From: Polaromonas sp.
Lineage (GTDB): Bacteria > Pseudomonadota > Gammaproteobacteria > Burkholderiales > Burkholderiaceae_C
Length of the DNA stretch: 64,000 bases
NCBI RefSeq assembly: GCF_029945925.1
Contig: NZ_JAQSDN010000013.1
Coordinates: forward strand, 1 to 64,000
Direction of reading: 5' to 3'
Positions 7,913 to 16,351 of this stretch are shown one piece after another. A model generated the notes under the pieces. That model did no database searches. It was not told where the DNA came from and worked only from the letters and a program-made list of their open reading frames with translations. Position 1 is the stretch's first letter; the number at the start of each line of letters is the position of its first letter. The translations under genes and the position numbers were made by a program.

Positions 7913-9922
7913 TCAGTGCGGGTAATCTGCCGAACCCGGCGCAAAACTGATGCGCCGCGTCTCCACCAGGCGCCCGGAGCTGCCGGGCGCCGTCAATATC
8001 CGGCCTTCCACCAGTTCGTAACCCAGCAAGGCAAACACCCGGTTGCGCAGAAAGATCGGGCGGGCATTGCCATACCAGTCGGTGCAGGAGGCGCGGCAGC
8101 CGTCATCCCTGCCGATACCCGGCCGCGACGCGAGGCTGCCGATGCCGGACAGCTTCAGGCTGCTGCTCCTCAGGTACAGCATGCCGGCGGGCTCGTCCCA
8201 CAGCTGGCGGTAGCCGCCCTGCCCCGCGCCGCGCACCGGCAGGCCCACCACACCGGAGGCGGCGTCATCGGGCTTGTAGAAAAAACCGTGGCTGCGCGTC
8301 TCGCCCTGCGCCGCCTGCGCCTGCACATAACGCCCGGCCACGCGCGCCCGGGGTGCCAGCTGCACGCTGGAAAAATGCAGGTCCTGCCCGTCGGTGCCCA
8401 CCGCGACCGCGTCGGCACCCAGCGCCTCGATGCGGTCCACGCCGTGCGGCAGGGTCAGGGTTTCGGTCCTGGCGCGGTCGGCCACATGCACCACCTGCAA
8501 CTGCCCCATCGTTCCCGGTGCAGGCCGGCGCCAACCGCTGCCCGCACCGTAGAGCAGGCGCTGGCCGACAAAACGGTTTTGCAGGCTGCCGTCCCCGGCG
8601 GCCGGCAAGCGTGTGTAGGCCTGCTCGCCGGCACGGGTCTGGCCATCGCCAAAATCACGCACCGGCACACGCAGCAGGGACAGGTTGCCGCCGCTGCCTT
8701 CGCCGCGCCACATGCCGTCTCCGTTGCCGTTGGCGCGCAGCAGCACGTTCAGGTAACCGTCGTCGCCCTCCAGAAACGACATCTGGTCGATCGGGCTGCC
8801 CTGCGTTTTGAGCATGCTGGGCGCCGCGCCGTCGAGCGGCAGACGAAACACCGCCGAATGCGATGCGACACGCCCGCTGGCGGCGTCGCGCTGGTTGCGC
8901 GTGGTCCACACATACACAGCCCGGCTCGATACATAAAACACCCGGCCGGGCGGCCCCAGCACGGCGCTGGACCGGCAGTCCAGTTCGGGCCGGGCCAGGT
9001 CGCAGCGCACGATGGTGTGCAGGGTGATGCCTTCCTGCGGATTCAGCGGCTCGTCCGTGCGGTAAATGCGGGTCGCGTCGGCAATGCGTTTGAAGTCCGC
9101 GGCTGTCGCGCCCGGCTGCCAGCGCCGCATGGCGGGCAGGCGTGCCGCCGGATCGGCATGCCAGACGTTGAGCGGGATGGGGGTGTACAGGATGAGCTCG
9201 CTGCCAATGAGACGGCTGGCGTAGTTGCGCGAGGAGTAGTAATCGCTGGAGCGCACATGGTAAGTGGCGCGGTAGCTGAGCTTGCCCGCCTCGTCGATGT
9301 TGAACAGGCCGAGCTCCGTCCCGCCGCGCGCATAGCTGTAGCCGATCACGGCCACCGTGTTGCCGGACACCATCATCTCGTCGTACCAGGCGCCCGACGG
9401 GCTGACATCCGGTGCGTAGGCGTTGATGGACGACACCGGCAGCAGCTGGTAACGCTCCACATCGACCGTGAACAATCGCCCACGGCGCAGGATGACCAGG
9501 TGTTTGCCGTGCACCTTGACAATGCCGCCTTCATCCACGCCGGCCGTCTGGTTGTTGGTGATGGACTCGCTGGCGCCGGCCGCGGCAGGCGCCGGTGCGG
9601 CCATGGCCATGGCGGTCGGGGCGGGAGGGTTCGGCCGGGAGGCCCAGGTCTTGCCCGGGTTCTCGGCCTCCCATTTTTTCCGGACTTCTTCCTGGCGCAG
9701 CCGGCGTTCCTCTTCCTGCCTGAGGCGTTCTTCCTCGCGGCGCCGGCGCTCCACCACAAAGGGCTCGAACCAGGCCTGCAAGGCGACCTCGTCGGCAAAG
9801 GCCGTCAGGTTTCCGGCCGGTGTGAAGGCCTCACCCTGTGCCTGTGCCTGTGCCTGCGCCTGCGCGACCAACCACCCGCCACACATCACCATACCCGCGA
9901 GGGCCTTCAACAACCAGGACAT
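7913..9922 (-). CDS. Secreted C-terminal beta-propeller domain protein
   Basis: A 669-residue exported protein. The signal peptide (MSWLLKALAGMVMCGGWLVA) runs into an unusual (AQ)n tract. A charged Arg/Glu-rich helix, probably coiled coil, follows at about residues 45-90. The rest resembles the beta-propeller domain distantly related to WD40 (COG4880-type): repeated strands such as HLVILRRGRLFTVD, AVIGYSYARGG and the GVDEGGIVKVHGKHL opening typical of that family. The ATG at 9922 is chosen because the signal peptide starts there. It is transcribed towards dnaX with 31 bp between them. Its role is unknown, perhaps a cell-surface or periplasmic interaction protein. Confidence 0.8.
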   Translation of the reverse strand: MSWLLKALAGMVMCGGWLVAQAQAQAQAQGEAFTPAGNLTAFADEVALQAWFEPFVVERRRREEERLRQEEERRLRQEEVRKKWEAENPGKTWASRPNPPAPTAMAMAAPAPAAAGASESITNNQTAGVDEGGIVKVHGKHLVILRRGRLFTVDVERYQLLPVSSINAYAPDVSPSGAWYDEMMVSGNTVAVIGYSYARGGTELGLFNIDEAGKLSYRATYHVRSSDYYSSRNYASRLIGSELILYTPIPLNVWHADPAARLPAMRRWQPGATAADFKRIADATRIYRTDEPLNPQEGITLHTIVRCDLARPELDCRSSAVLGPPGRVFYVSSRAVYVWTTRNQRDAASGRVASHSAVFRLPLDGAAPSMLKTQGSPIDQMSFLEGDDGYLNVLLRANGNGDGMWRGEGSGGNLSLLRVPVRDFGDGQTRAGEQAYTRLPAAGDGSLQNRFVGQRLLYGAGSGWRRPAPGTMGQLQVVHVADRARTETLTLPHGVDRIEALGADAVAVGTDGQDLHFSSVQLAPRARVAGRYVQAQAAQGETRSHGFFYKPDDAASGVVGLPVRGAGQGGYRQLWDEPAGMLYLRSSSLKLSGIGSLASRPGIGRDDGCRASCTDWYGNARPIFLRNRVFALLGYELVEGRILTAPGSSGRLVETRRISFAPGSADYPH

Positions 9923-10007
9923 GTTTTTTTCCTTGAAAGGCCGGACTATTTTTAAGCTATTCGATGATATTCGGGCCGGGCGCGCCGCGCCTCGCATAAA
10001 ATAGTGA

Positions 10008-10105
10008 GTGACGGGCCTTCCCGCATGGTGAAGCGGCCAACCGGGTCAGATGGGGAACCAAGCAGCCCTAACTGTCGAGCCAGTGCCGGGGTCAAGGTCC
10101 GTCAC
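10008..10105 (+). ncRNA. ffs: Signal recognition particle 4.5S RNA
   Basis: A 98-base segment closes with a perfect outer stem (GTGACGG...CCGTCAC, extended by GCCTT/AAGGT). At its tip is the diagnostic SRP domain IV: GTCAGA-TGG-GGAA-CCA-AGCAGC, with a GGAA tetraloop on a UGG/CCA stem above the symmetric loop that binds Ffh. It is followed by an intrinsic terminator at 10113-10151. A -10-like CATAAAAT (9995-10002) sits just upstream. In many proteobacteria this gene is close to dnaX, as here, which supports the call. Confidence 0.92.
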
Positions 10106-10112
10106 CTTATTT

Positions 10113-10151
10113 CAAAAAAAAACAGGGCTTCCATGGACGCCCTGTTTTTTT
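10113..10151 (+). terminator. Intrinsic terminator of the SRP RNA
   Basis: A stem ACAGGGC/GCCCTGT (10122-10128 and 10139-10145) is followed by seven T (10145-10151). An A-run precedes it, so it could also terminate minus-strand transcripts. The next 158 bases up to 10309 show no gene or repeat. Confidence 0.85.
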
Positions 10152-10309
10152 CACCTGTACGCTGATGCAGTGAAAAAAACTCACATCCAGCCATCGCCAC
10201 GCCAGATTCCTGCAAACGGATGCGGCGGCTGCAAGTCGAGTCGGAACGGCTGAATGCCGGAGCAACTACTTCGAGCGGCGCGAGGGCGTGATCCAGGAGA
10301 TGAAGGAGT

Positions 10310-10594
10310 TCAGCCTTCCAGAACCTCTTCAATCGCCGCCGTGGTCTGCAGCGCATGTTCGGCAATCTGCGCCGACACCAGCGCCAGTGAAGCCAGCGCG
10401 TAAGTGCCGCTGATGATGCCCTTGTAGGCCACTTCGGCAGCGATGGCGTCCTGCCCCAGCCCTTCGGTGGCGGCCACGATGCAGGCCTCGATGCTGTCCA
10501 GCCCGGCGTCGCTGTACAGGTCCTCGCCTTCGTAAGTGACACGGTATTCGTACTGGTCCTGTTCCATCAGGTCAATGTGGAAACGCACAATCAT
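10310..10594 (-). CDS. Conserved-looking acidic hypothetical protein
   Basis: A 94-residue acidic protein (MIVRFHIDLMEQDQYEYRV...) with an N-terminal beta-rich half and an Ala-rich helical second half ending IEEVLEG. AGAGG lies upstream of the ATG. I do not recognise the family. It is 28 bp downstream of the Doc-type toxin gene on the same strand, so it may be co-transcribed with the toxin-antitoxin pair, but nothing in the sequence ties it functionally. Confidence 0.6.
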   Translation of the reverse strand: MIVRFHIDLMEQDQYEYRVTYEGEDLYSDAGLDSIEACIVAATEGLGQDAIAAEVAYKGIISGTYALASLALVSAQIAEHALQTTAAIEEVLEG

Positions 10595-10622
10595 GGCAAG
10601 CCTCTTTTCTTCAATAGCATCG

Positions 10623-11018
10623 TTATTTTTTCATGGGTCGAATGACCACTTTTGTGCGAAGCCAGGCTGCAAACTGCTCTTCGGTGATGTCACCTGCAGC
10701 CAGTGCCAGCACGGTAACAGTTGCATCCGCTTGCGTTGTGTTCAGACGGTGTCCGTTTAAGAACAGGAACATACCCACCGTCAAAAAAGCAGCACGCTTG
10801 TTGCCATCAACAAACGGATGATTTTTGGCCACACCCATGGCGTAACTCGCAGCCAGAGCGGCTACATCAGGTTCGCCGTAGGCAAGCAGGTTCAAAGGCC
10901 GGGCCAACGCGGAGTCCAGCAGCCCCTCGTCACGCAAGCCCTCACCGCCGCCGTGCTCAGCCAGACTCTCGCCGTGCAAAAGCAGCAGTGCCTGCTTGTC
11001 GATCCAGCGCCAGGTCAT
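10623..11018 (-). CDS. Doc/Fic family toxin
   Basis: A 131-residue death-on-curing protein. The Fic motif is seen as HPFVDGNKRAAF at about residues 67-78, the Doc variant of the loop. P1 Doc phosphorylates and inactivates elongation factor EF-Tu; the same activity is likely but not proven here. It overlaps the antitoxin gene by 4 bp (ATGA), antitoxin first, the usual type II order. Confidence 0.88.
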   Translation of the reverse strand: MTWRWIDKQALLLLHGESLAEHGGGEGLRDEGLLDSALARPLNLLAYGEPDVAALAASYAMGVAKNHPFVDGNKRAAFLTVGMFLFLNGHRLNTTQADATVTVLALAAGDITEEQFAAWLRTKVVIRPMKK

Positions 11019-11239
11019 TTGGCAAGCTGGTGGAAGGTGTCGCGGTATTCACGCATGAATTCGCGGCCGGCTTGAATCTGTTCGTCCAAGGCGGGGTCGT
11101 AAGGCGTGATGGTGTAGCCGTCGGGTGTCTCCATGAGAAACACCGACTCACCTTTTTCGAGTTTGAGCCGTCCCAGCACCTCGCGCGGCAAAATCACGCC
11201 GATGGAATTGCCAATTTGTGTCAGTTTGAGGGTGTGCAT
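11015..11239 (-). CDS. AbrB/MazE/SpoVT-type antitoxin
   Basis: A 74-residue protein with the AbrB swapped-hairpin N-terminus: LTQIGNSIGVILPREVLGRL followed by KGESVFLMETPDGYTI. The C-terminal helix (LDEQIQAGREFMREYRDTF) should wrap the toxin. AAGG precedes the ATG at 11239. It probably neutralises the overlapping Doc toxin and represses the operon. AT-rich sequence at 11250-11275 (TTATAACGTATGTAATAC) is the likely promoter/operator, being far less GC-rich than its surroundings. Confidence 0.88.
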   Translation of the reverse strand: MHTLKLTQIGNSIGVILPREVLGRLKLEKGESVFLMETPDGYTITPYDPALDEQIQAGREFMREYRDTFHQLAK

Positions 11240-11336
11240 GACATGCGACCTTGGTTATAACGTATGTAATACTAATCCAAACTCTCTGACCTTGCCAGTG
11301 TGGTGACGAATGAGGTCACGTAAGGGGAAATGGCAC

Positions 11337-11400
11337 GCTATAAAATCAATAGCTGTCTTCGCCCGTACGGTAACGGCTAGAGCCCGAAATGGCTCAAAAC
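11337..11400. repeat. ATAGCT element at the 3' end of the flavoprotein gene
   Basis: GCTATAAAATCAATAGCTGT followed by CGCCCGT and a GGGC-like half. The stop codon of the flavoprotein gene (11377) lies inside it, so its last few residues (about SHFGL) are repeat-derived. Confidence 0.65.
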
Positions 11401-12756
11401 ACCCTGCCCGGCCACACGGCCGCTGGCCAAACAGGCGGTTAGCAGGTAGCCGCCTGTGGGCGCTTCCCAGTCGAGCATTTCACCGGCGCAAAACACCGGC
11501 TGCGCCACACCCTGCAGCGTCTGCAGGTGCAGTCGGCCATCCATGGCGCCGAAGCGCACGCCACCGGCGCTGCTGATGGCTTCGTCGATCGGCCGCGCCG
11601 CGACCACACGCACCGGCAAGGCCTTGATCGCGCGGGCCAGTCGCACCGGATCGTTCATCGCTTCCTTGCCGAGCAGCTCATGCAGCATCGCGGCCTTGAT
11701 GCCTTCGATGCTCAAGCGGCTTTTGAGGTGACTGGAGAGGGAGCGTGAGCCGCGCGGATGGCGTACCTCGACCAGCACCTGCTCGGGCGACTTGTCCGGC
11801 AGCAGGTCCAGCAGGAAAGTTGCGCTGCCCTTCAGCGCAATTTCATCGCGCAGCAGGCTGGAGGCCGCGTAAATCAGGCTGCCCTCCACGCCGGTGGCGG
11901 TGGCCACGAACTCGCCCTTGCGGCTGAAGCTGCGGCCCTGCGAATCGGTGAAACTGATGGCGACCGACTTGAAGGGCTGGCCGGCAAAACGGCTGGCAAA
12001 GTGTTCGGTCCAGCCAGGCTGCTGCGACGGGCCCTGCCCCACCAGTTCCCTGAAAAACTCGCGGCGGGTTTCGCCCTGCTCGGCGGCCGCCAGCGCGTGC
12101 GGCTCGGGGCCCACGTCAAAGCCGCAGTTCGAGGGCTGCAGCGGCGCCACGGCCACGCCGCGTGCGGCCAGCAGCGGCACCCAGGCGCCGTCCGAACCGA
12201 GCCGCGCCCAGCTGCCGCCGCCCAGGGCCAGCACCACGGCGTCGGCCTGCACCTGTACCGGGCCGGCGGGTGTGGAAAACGTCAGCGCGCCGTCGTCGGC
12301 CCAGCCCAGCCAGCGGTGCCGCATGGAGAACTTCACGCCCGCAGCGCGCAGGTGCTGCAGCCAGGCGCGCAGCAGCGGCGCGGCCTTCATGTCCTTGGGA
12401 AACACGCGGCCCGAGCTGCCGACAAAAGTCTCCACCCCCAGGGCCTGGGCCCAGGCGCGCAGCTCGGCAGGCCCGAAGCCGGCCAGCAGCGGCTGCAGCT
12501 GCGTGCTGCGCTCGCCGTAACGGCTGAGAAAAGGTTCGGCGGCTTCGGAATGGGTGAGGTTCAGCCCGCCCTTGCCGGCCAGCAGGAACTTGCGGCCCAC
12601 CGAAGGCATGGCGTCGTACACCTGCACGGACAGGGCCGCGCCGGCACCGGCCAGCACCTCGGCGGCCATGAGGCCGGCGGGGCCGCCGCCGATGATGGCC
12701 ACACGCCGTGGCGGGGCAGGAGAAGTTGAATCGTTCAAGAAAATGTCCGTCTGCAC
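11377..12756 (-). CDS. HI0933/TIGR03862-type FAD-dependent oxidoreductase
   Basis: A 459-residue flavoprotein of the HI0933 (BaiN-like) family. The FAD-binding Rossmann motif VAIIGGGPAGLMAAEVL is at about residues 18-34, GRKFLLAGKGGLNLTHSE follows, and the C-terminal ATGGYLLTACLASGRVAG closes the FAD site. All family landmarks and the length are normal. The substrate is unknown. The start shown is a GTG at 12756. Downstream it runs into an ATAGCT element. No operon partner is evident. Confidence 0.85.
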   Translation of the reverse strand: MQTDIFLNDSTSPAPPRRVAIIGGGPAGLMAAEVLAGAGAALSVQVYDAMPSVGRKFLLAGKGGLNLTHSEAAEPFLSRYGERSTQLQPLLAGFGPAELRAWAQALGVETFVGSSGRVFPKDMKAAPLLRAWLQHLRAAGVKFSMRHRWLGWADDGALTFSTPAGPVQVQADAVVLALGGGSWARLGSDGAWVPLLAARGVAVAPLQPSNCGFDVGPEPHALAAAEQGETRREFFRELVGQGPSQQPGWTEHFASRFAGQPFKSVAISFTDSQGRSFSRKGEFVATATGVEGSLIYAASSLLRDEIALKGSATFLLDLLPDKSPEQVLVEVRHPRGSRSLSSHLKSRLSIEGIKAAMLHELLGKEAMNDPVRLARAIKALPVRVVAARPIDEAISSAGGVRFGAMDGRLHLQTLQGVAQPVFCAGEMLDWEAPTGGYLLTACLASGRVAGQGVLSHFGL

Positions 12757-12825
12757 GTGATGGCAATGTGAAATGGCACAAGAAGCAGAGCATGCCGGCG
12801 CGGCCGGTTTGCTCTGTTTTTCATA

Positions 12826-12882
12826 GCTGGCAGCGCCCGTCCCTCAAGGGCTGCCATGCAAAAAGGCTTGAAACCCGGCAAA
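12826..12882. repeat. ATAGCT element between flavoprotein and addA
   Basis: TTTTCATAGCTGGCAGCGCCCGT...AAGGGCTG...GGCTTGAAAC: a degenerate ATAGCT element with the characteristic AATAGCTG-like start and GCCC/GGGC pairing half. Confidence 0.5.
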
Positions 12883-12906
12883 GGTGCCGATTCGCTGATG
12901 CCCTGA

Positions 12907-15900
12907 TTATTGCAGTTCATCGGAAAGCGCCACCAGGCGGCCCTGGGCCGTCAGAAAAGCCGCCTTGACCGTCTGCCCGCCATACACCGCTTGCACTGCG
13001 GCGCGGTAGGTCTGCATCTGCGCAAGCAGCGCCGGCTGCTCCTGCGGCGCGCCGCGGGACTTGTAGTCAAGCACCCACCAGTGGCCGGCATGGCCTGCAT
13101 CCCTGCGCTGCACCAGCCGGTCCAGCCTCAGGGTCTGGCCCTGGTACACCAGTTCGACCTCGTTGCCCTGCCAGGCCACCACCGCGGCATCCCAGGCCCA
13201 GGCACCCTCACCCTGCAGAATGCGCTGGGCCATGTCGGCCGCGTCCCGCGCCTGCGCCGCGTCCAGGCGGAACTCGCGCTGCACCGCGCGCGCACGCGCC
13301 GGCGAAACACCGCCCCACTCCAGCAGCCGGTGCATGGCCTTGCCGATACGCGCCACCAACGCATCTTCGTCTGCTACGGTTTCAATAGCTGCCGGCGCAG
13401 GAAGGACGGGGGCTTTCGGCAATTCCGGCAACATAAAACGGGTATCGTCCCCGGCCCGGGCCGGATCAATGACGGGGGCCGGCAGCGGCGCGGGCAGCTC
13501 GCCCACGTGTGCGGCCAGCCGCTGCCACCAGCTGGCCGGCGCCTCACGGTGCGGCGTGATCGATGACAGCACCAGCGTACCGCGGGCGCGGGTCAGCGCC
13601 ACGTACAGCGCGTTGAGCTCCTCGCGCCGGCGCGCCTCCTGCTCGGCGGCCAGCGCATCGGCGGCGCAGGCGGGTGGGCGGCTTTCGCTGACCAGAAAAA
13701 CAAACTTCTGCGGCGCGGCGTCAGCGCCCGGCCAGTCCACCAGCACGCCCATGCTGTCGGCGTTGCGCTCCACGGTGTCGGTGTCCAGCAGCAGCACGGC
13801 GTCGGCTTCCAGGCCCTTGGCGCCGTGGATGGTCAGCAAGCGCACCGCTGCACTGTCCACCGTCGCGGGCGCCTGCAGGCCGCCGGCCTTGAGCGCGCGC
13901 ACAAAGGCGTAAGGCGTGGCATAACGGCCGCCGTCGAGCTGCAGGGCGACCGACAGCAAAGCGCGCAAATTGGCCAGCACGCCGGCGCGTTGCGCGGCGG
14001 GCGCGGCGGCAGCAAAACGCGCCAGCACGTCGCCGTGGTGGTAAATCGCCTGCAGCGCATCGTGCGGCGGCAGACTGCCCAGCCACGCCTGGTATTGCAG
14101 CAAAGCCGGCACCAGCGCCTTGATGGCGGGTGGCAGCTGCTCCGATTTTTGCAGCACCTTGAACCACGGCAGGCGCAGCGCCTGGCGCTCCAGCGCGATC
14201 TGCACCAGCGCGTCGTCGCCCAGGCCGAACAGCGGCGAGCGCAAGGCGCGGGCCAGCGACAGGTCATGCTCGGGCGAAACCAGCACGTCGAGCAGCGCCA
14301 CGATGTCGAGCACCTCGCAGCAGTCGATCAGCGCGGTTTTCTCGCCGACCAGCGCCGGGATGTGCAGCGCCCGCAACTCGTCCTGCAGCGGCAGCAGGCC
14401 CGCGCGTTTGCGCGAGAGCACCATGATGTCGGCGGGCAGCAGGCCTTGTGTGACCTGTTCAGAAATCCAAGCTGCCGCCTGGCGCGCTTCCAGCGTGCGC
14501 AAGGTTTCTTCAGGGATCTCGCGCGGCGTGGTCAAGCTGTCGCGCCAGCCGCCCCCGAGATCCGTTCGCCCTGAGCCCGTCGAAGGGCTTGCTGATGTCC
14601 CGTCGAAGGCTTCGACAAGCTCAGCCCGAACGGAATTATCTGCACTGCGCGGGATGGCCGGCAGGCGGCCGACCGCACCTTCTTCGGCGGAGCCGGTCGT
14701 GTGTTCGCGAAAACCGTCGTAGCCGTCGTTCTCGCGCGCCGCACCCATCACCGCGTTGACGGTGCGGATCACCCCCTGGGCGTTGCGCCGCGTGTGGTCG
14801 CAGCTGAGCAGTTCGCCGTCCAGGCCCTGGCGCACGAACTGCTGCGCGGCCTTGAAGACCTGCGGTTCGGCGCGGCGGAAGCGGTAAATGCTCTGCTTGG
14901 GGTCGCCCACAATAAACACGCTGGGCGCGTTGCCGGCGCCGCCGTAGGCACTGAGCCAGGACCACAGCGCCTGCCACTGCAAGGGGTTGGTGTCCTGGAA
15001 CTCGTCGATCAGCAGGTGCCGGATGCGCGCGTCCAGCCGTTCCTGCACCCAGCCCGACAGTTCCTCGTCGCCGAGCAGCACCAGCGCGACACGCTCGATG
15101 TCGTTCATGTCGACCCAGCCGCGCTCGCGCTTGAGGGCGGTGAACTCGGCGATCAACAGGCGCGCGAGCCGCGCCATGCGCTGCTGGTAAAGCCAGGCCT
15201 CGTGCTGCTGGCGCGCGGCCAGCACGCGCCCCACCAGGTCCTGCGCGGTCCGCACCTGTTCGATGCCGATGATTTTTTCACCGAACTTGCGCGGCGTACC
15301 TTTCTCGGTCAGCAAGGCGCCAAACACGGCCTGCAGGTTGCAGGAGCCCAGCGCCTGTTCCAGCTCCACACCCTTGGCGGCAAAGGTCGGTGCACTCGCG
15401 CGCGCCAGCGCCACGGCGGCGTCGGCCAGGGTCTGGCGGTGCAGATGGTCGCTCGTGAGCAGCGCCTCGGGTTCGGCCAGCCCCTCAAACCCGGCAAACT
15501 GCACGGTGAAATGCTGCACCGACGCGTCGACCACGCCGCTCGCATCTGCCAGTACAAACTCGGTGCGTTTGTCGAGGGCGGCCTGCAGGGCCTTGTCGGT
15601 CTGGAAGCGCCCGTGCGCAAGCACCACCGCCTCGAAGTCCGCCTTCAGCTCCGGCAATTTCAGCAGCGCCGCATAAAACCGCCGCCAGACCAGGGCCCGG
15701 GCCGGTGCGTCGTCTTCGAGCAGCTCGTAGTTCAGCGGCAGGCCTTGCTGCTGCAGCACCGCCAGCGGCGCGCTGCGCAGCAAGGCGGCAAACCAGCTGT
15801 GGAAGGTGCGTATCTGCACCGCGCGGCCGGTGGCCAGAATGCGCTGGTATAAATTTGATAGCTGCTCGCGCCCTTCCGGCGGGGGCTGCGGGCCTTTTTC

Positions 15901-16218
15901 ATATGCAAACCCGCGCATCGCCAGTTCGCGCCTCAGGGTCGCGTCGTCGGCGTGGGCAAACTGCTCCAGCCATTCGTAAAGCCGCTCGCGCATCTCGCCG
16001 GCCGCCCGTTTGGTGAAGGTGATCGCCAGGATTTCATGCGGCTGCGCACCGGCCAGCAAGGCCCGCACGATGCGCGACACCAGCATCCAGGTCTTGCCCG
16101 CGCCGGCGCAGGCCTCCACCGCCACATTGCGCCGCGGATCGCAGGCGATAGCGTAAAAGGCTTCGGCGGAGACCGGCTGGCCGTTGTGTTCGTAAGCGGC
16201 TTGATGGACCATCTTCAT
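12907..16218 (-). CDS. addA: AddA-type helicase-nuclease (UvrD family)
   Basis: A 1103-residue double-strand-break repair enzyme. UvrD/Rep helicase motifs are in order: Walker A ACAGAGKTW near residue 32, ITFTKRAAGEM, LLIDEFQDTNPLQW (Walker B), GDPKQSIYRFR, LLTIHGAKGLEAD and NALYVALTRARG. The C-terminal PD-(D/E)XK nuclease is represented by WVLDYKSRG. With AddB it processes broken ends for RecA loading. I start at MKMVHQ (16218). Three repeat insertions are read in frame: a 74-bp inverted repeat at 14561-14634 and ATAGCT elements at 13373-13420 and 15849-15900. It lies downstream of addB, separated by GC-rich repeat D. Confidence 0.9.
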   Translation of the reverse strand: MKMVHQAAYEHNGQPVSAEAFYAIACDPRRNVAVEACAGAGKTWMLVSRIVRALLAGAQPHEILAITFTKRAAGEMRERLYEWLEQFAHADDATLRRELAMRGFAYEKGPQPPPEGREQLSNLYQRILATGRAVQIRTFHSWFAALLRSAPLAVLQQQGLPLNYELLEDDAPARALVWRRFYAALLKLPELKADFEAVVLAHGRFQTDKALQAALDKRTEFVLADASGVVDASVQHFTVQFAGFEGLAEPEALLTSDHLHRQTLADAAVALARASAPTFAAKGVELEQALGSCNLQAVFGALLTEKGTPRKFGEKIIGIEQVRTAQDLVGRVLAARQQHEAWLYQQRMARLARLLIAEFTALKRERGWVDMNDIERVALVLLGDEELSGWVQERLDARIRHLLIDEFQDTNPLQWQALWSWLSAYGGAGNAPSVFIVGDPKQSIYRFRRAEPQVFKAAQQFVRQGLDGELLSCDHTRRNAQGVIRTVNAVMGAARENDGYDGFREHTTGSAEEGAVGRLPAIPRSADNSVRAELVEAFDGTSASPSTGSGRTDLGGGWRDSLTTPREIPEETLRTLEARQAAAWISEQVTQGLLPADIMVLSRKRAGLLPLQDELRALHIPALVGEKTALIDCCEVLDIVALLDVLVSPEHDLSLARALRSPLFGLGDDALVQIALERQALRLPWFKVLQKSEQLPPAIKALVPALLQYQAWLGSLPPHDALQAIYHHGDVLARFAAAAPAAQRAGVLANLRALLSVALQLDGGRYATPYAFVRALKAGGLQAPATVDSAAVRLLTIHGAKGLEADAVLLLDTDTVERNADSMGVLVDWPGADAAPQKFVFLVSESRPPACAADALAAEQEARRREELNALYVALTRARGTLVLSSITPHREAPASWWQRLAAHVGELPAPLPAPVIDPARAGDDTRFMLPELPKAPVLPAPAAIETVADEDALVARIGKAMHRLLEWGGVSPARARAVQREFRLDAAQARDAADMAQRILQGEGAWAWDAAVVAWQGNEVELVYQGQTLRLDRLVQRRDAGHAGHWWVLDYKSRGAPQEQPALLAQMQTYRAAVQAVYGGQTVKAAFLTAQGRLVALSDELQ
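13373..13420 (-). repeat. ATAGCT element inside addA (3' part)
   Basis: GCTACGGTTTCAATAGCTGC plus a degraded GGGG half. It encodes in frame the peptide APAAIETVADE, sharing AIETVA with the repeat-derived tail of ArsI at 55.6 kb. Confidence 0.6.
14561..14634 (-). repeat. Inverted repeat with GTTCGSSCTGAGC arms inside addA
   Basis: The arms TCCGTTCGCCCTGAGCCCGT and (minus strand) TCCGTTCGGGCTGAGCTTGT flank two GTCGAAGG/CCTTCGAC cores. It is translated in frame as NSVRAELVEAFDGTSASPST and a few further residues. This inverted repeat motif is common as an interspersed repeat in beta- and gammaproteobacteria. Confidence 0.8.
15849..15900 (-). repeat. ATAGCT element inside addA (5' part)
   Basis: AAATTTGATAGCTGCTCGCG followed by CCC...GGGGGCTGCGGGCC matches the element; translated in frame (KGPQPPPEGREQLSNLYQR). 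Confidence 0.6.
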
Positions 16219-16253
16219 CGCCCAGTTTCTCTGACGGACGCAGGCATCTGATA

Positions 16254-16346
16254 CCAGCAGGGGCCGCGGAACCGGCTTTGCCGGGGCGCAGGCGCAGCGG
16301 CCCCCTCGGGGGGCAGCGAACCACACACAGTGGGGAGCGTGGGGGC
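16254..16346 (-). repeat. GC-rich 3'-end repeat, copy D
   Basis: Short form between addB and addA, starting about 5 bases past the addB stop codon in the fixed orientation. Its CCTGCTGGT end matches copy F inside the RND pump gene. Confidence 0.85.
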
Positions 16347-16351
16347 AATAT

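Noticed and set aside
10050..10253. 67-codon frame across the SRP RNA and its terminator
   Set aside because: It overlaps the RNA hairpin and terminator and shows no protein features.
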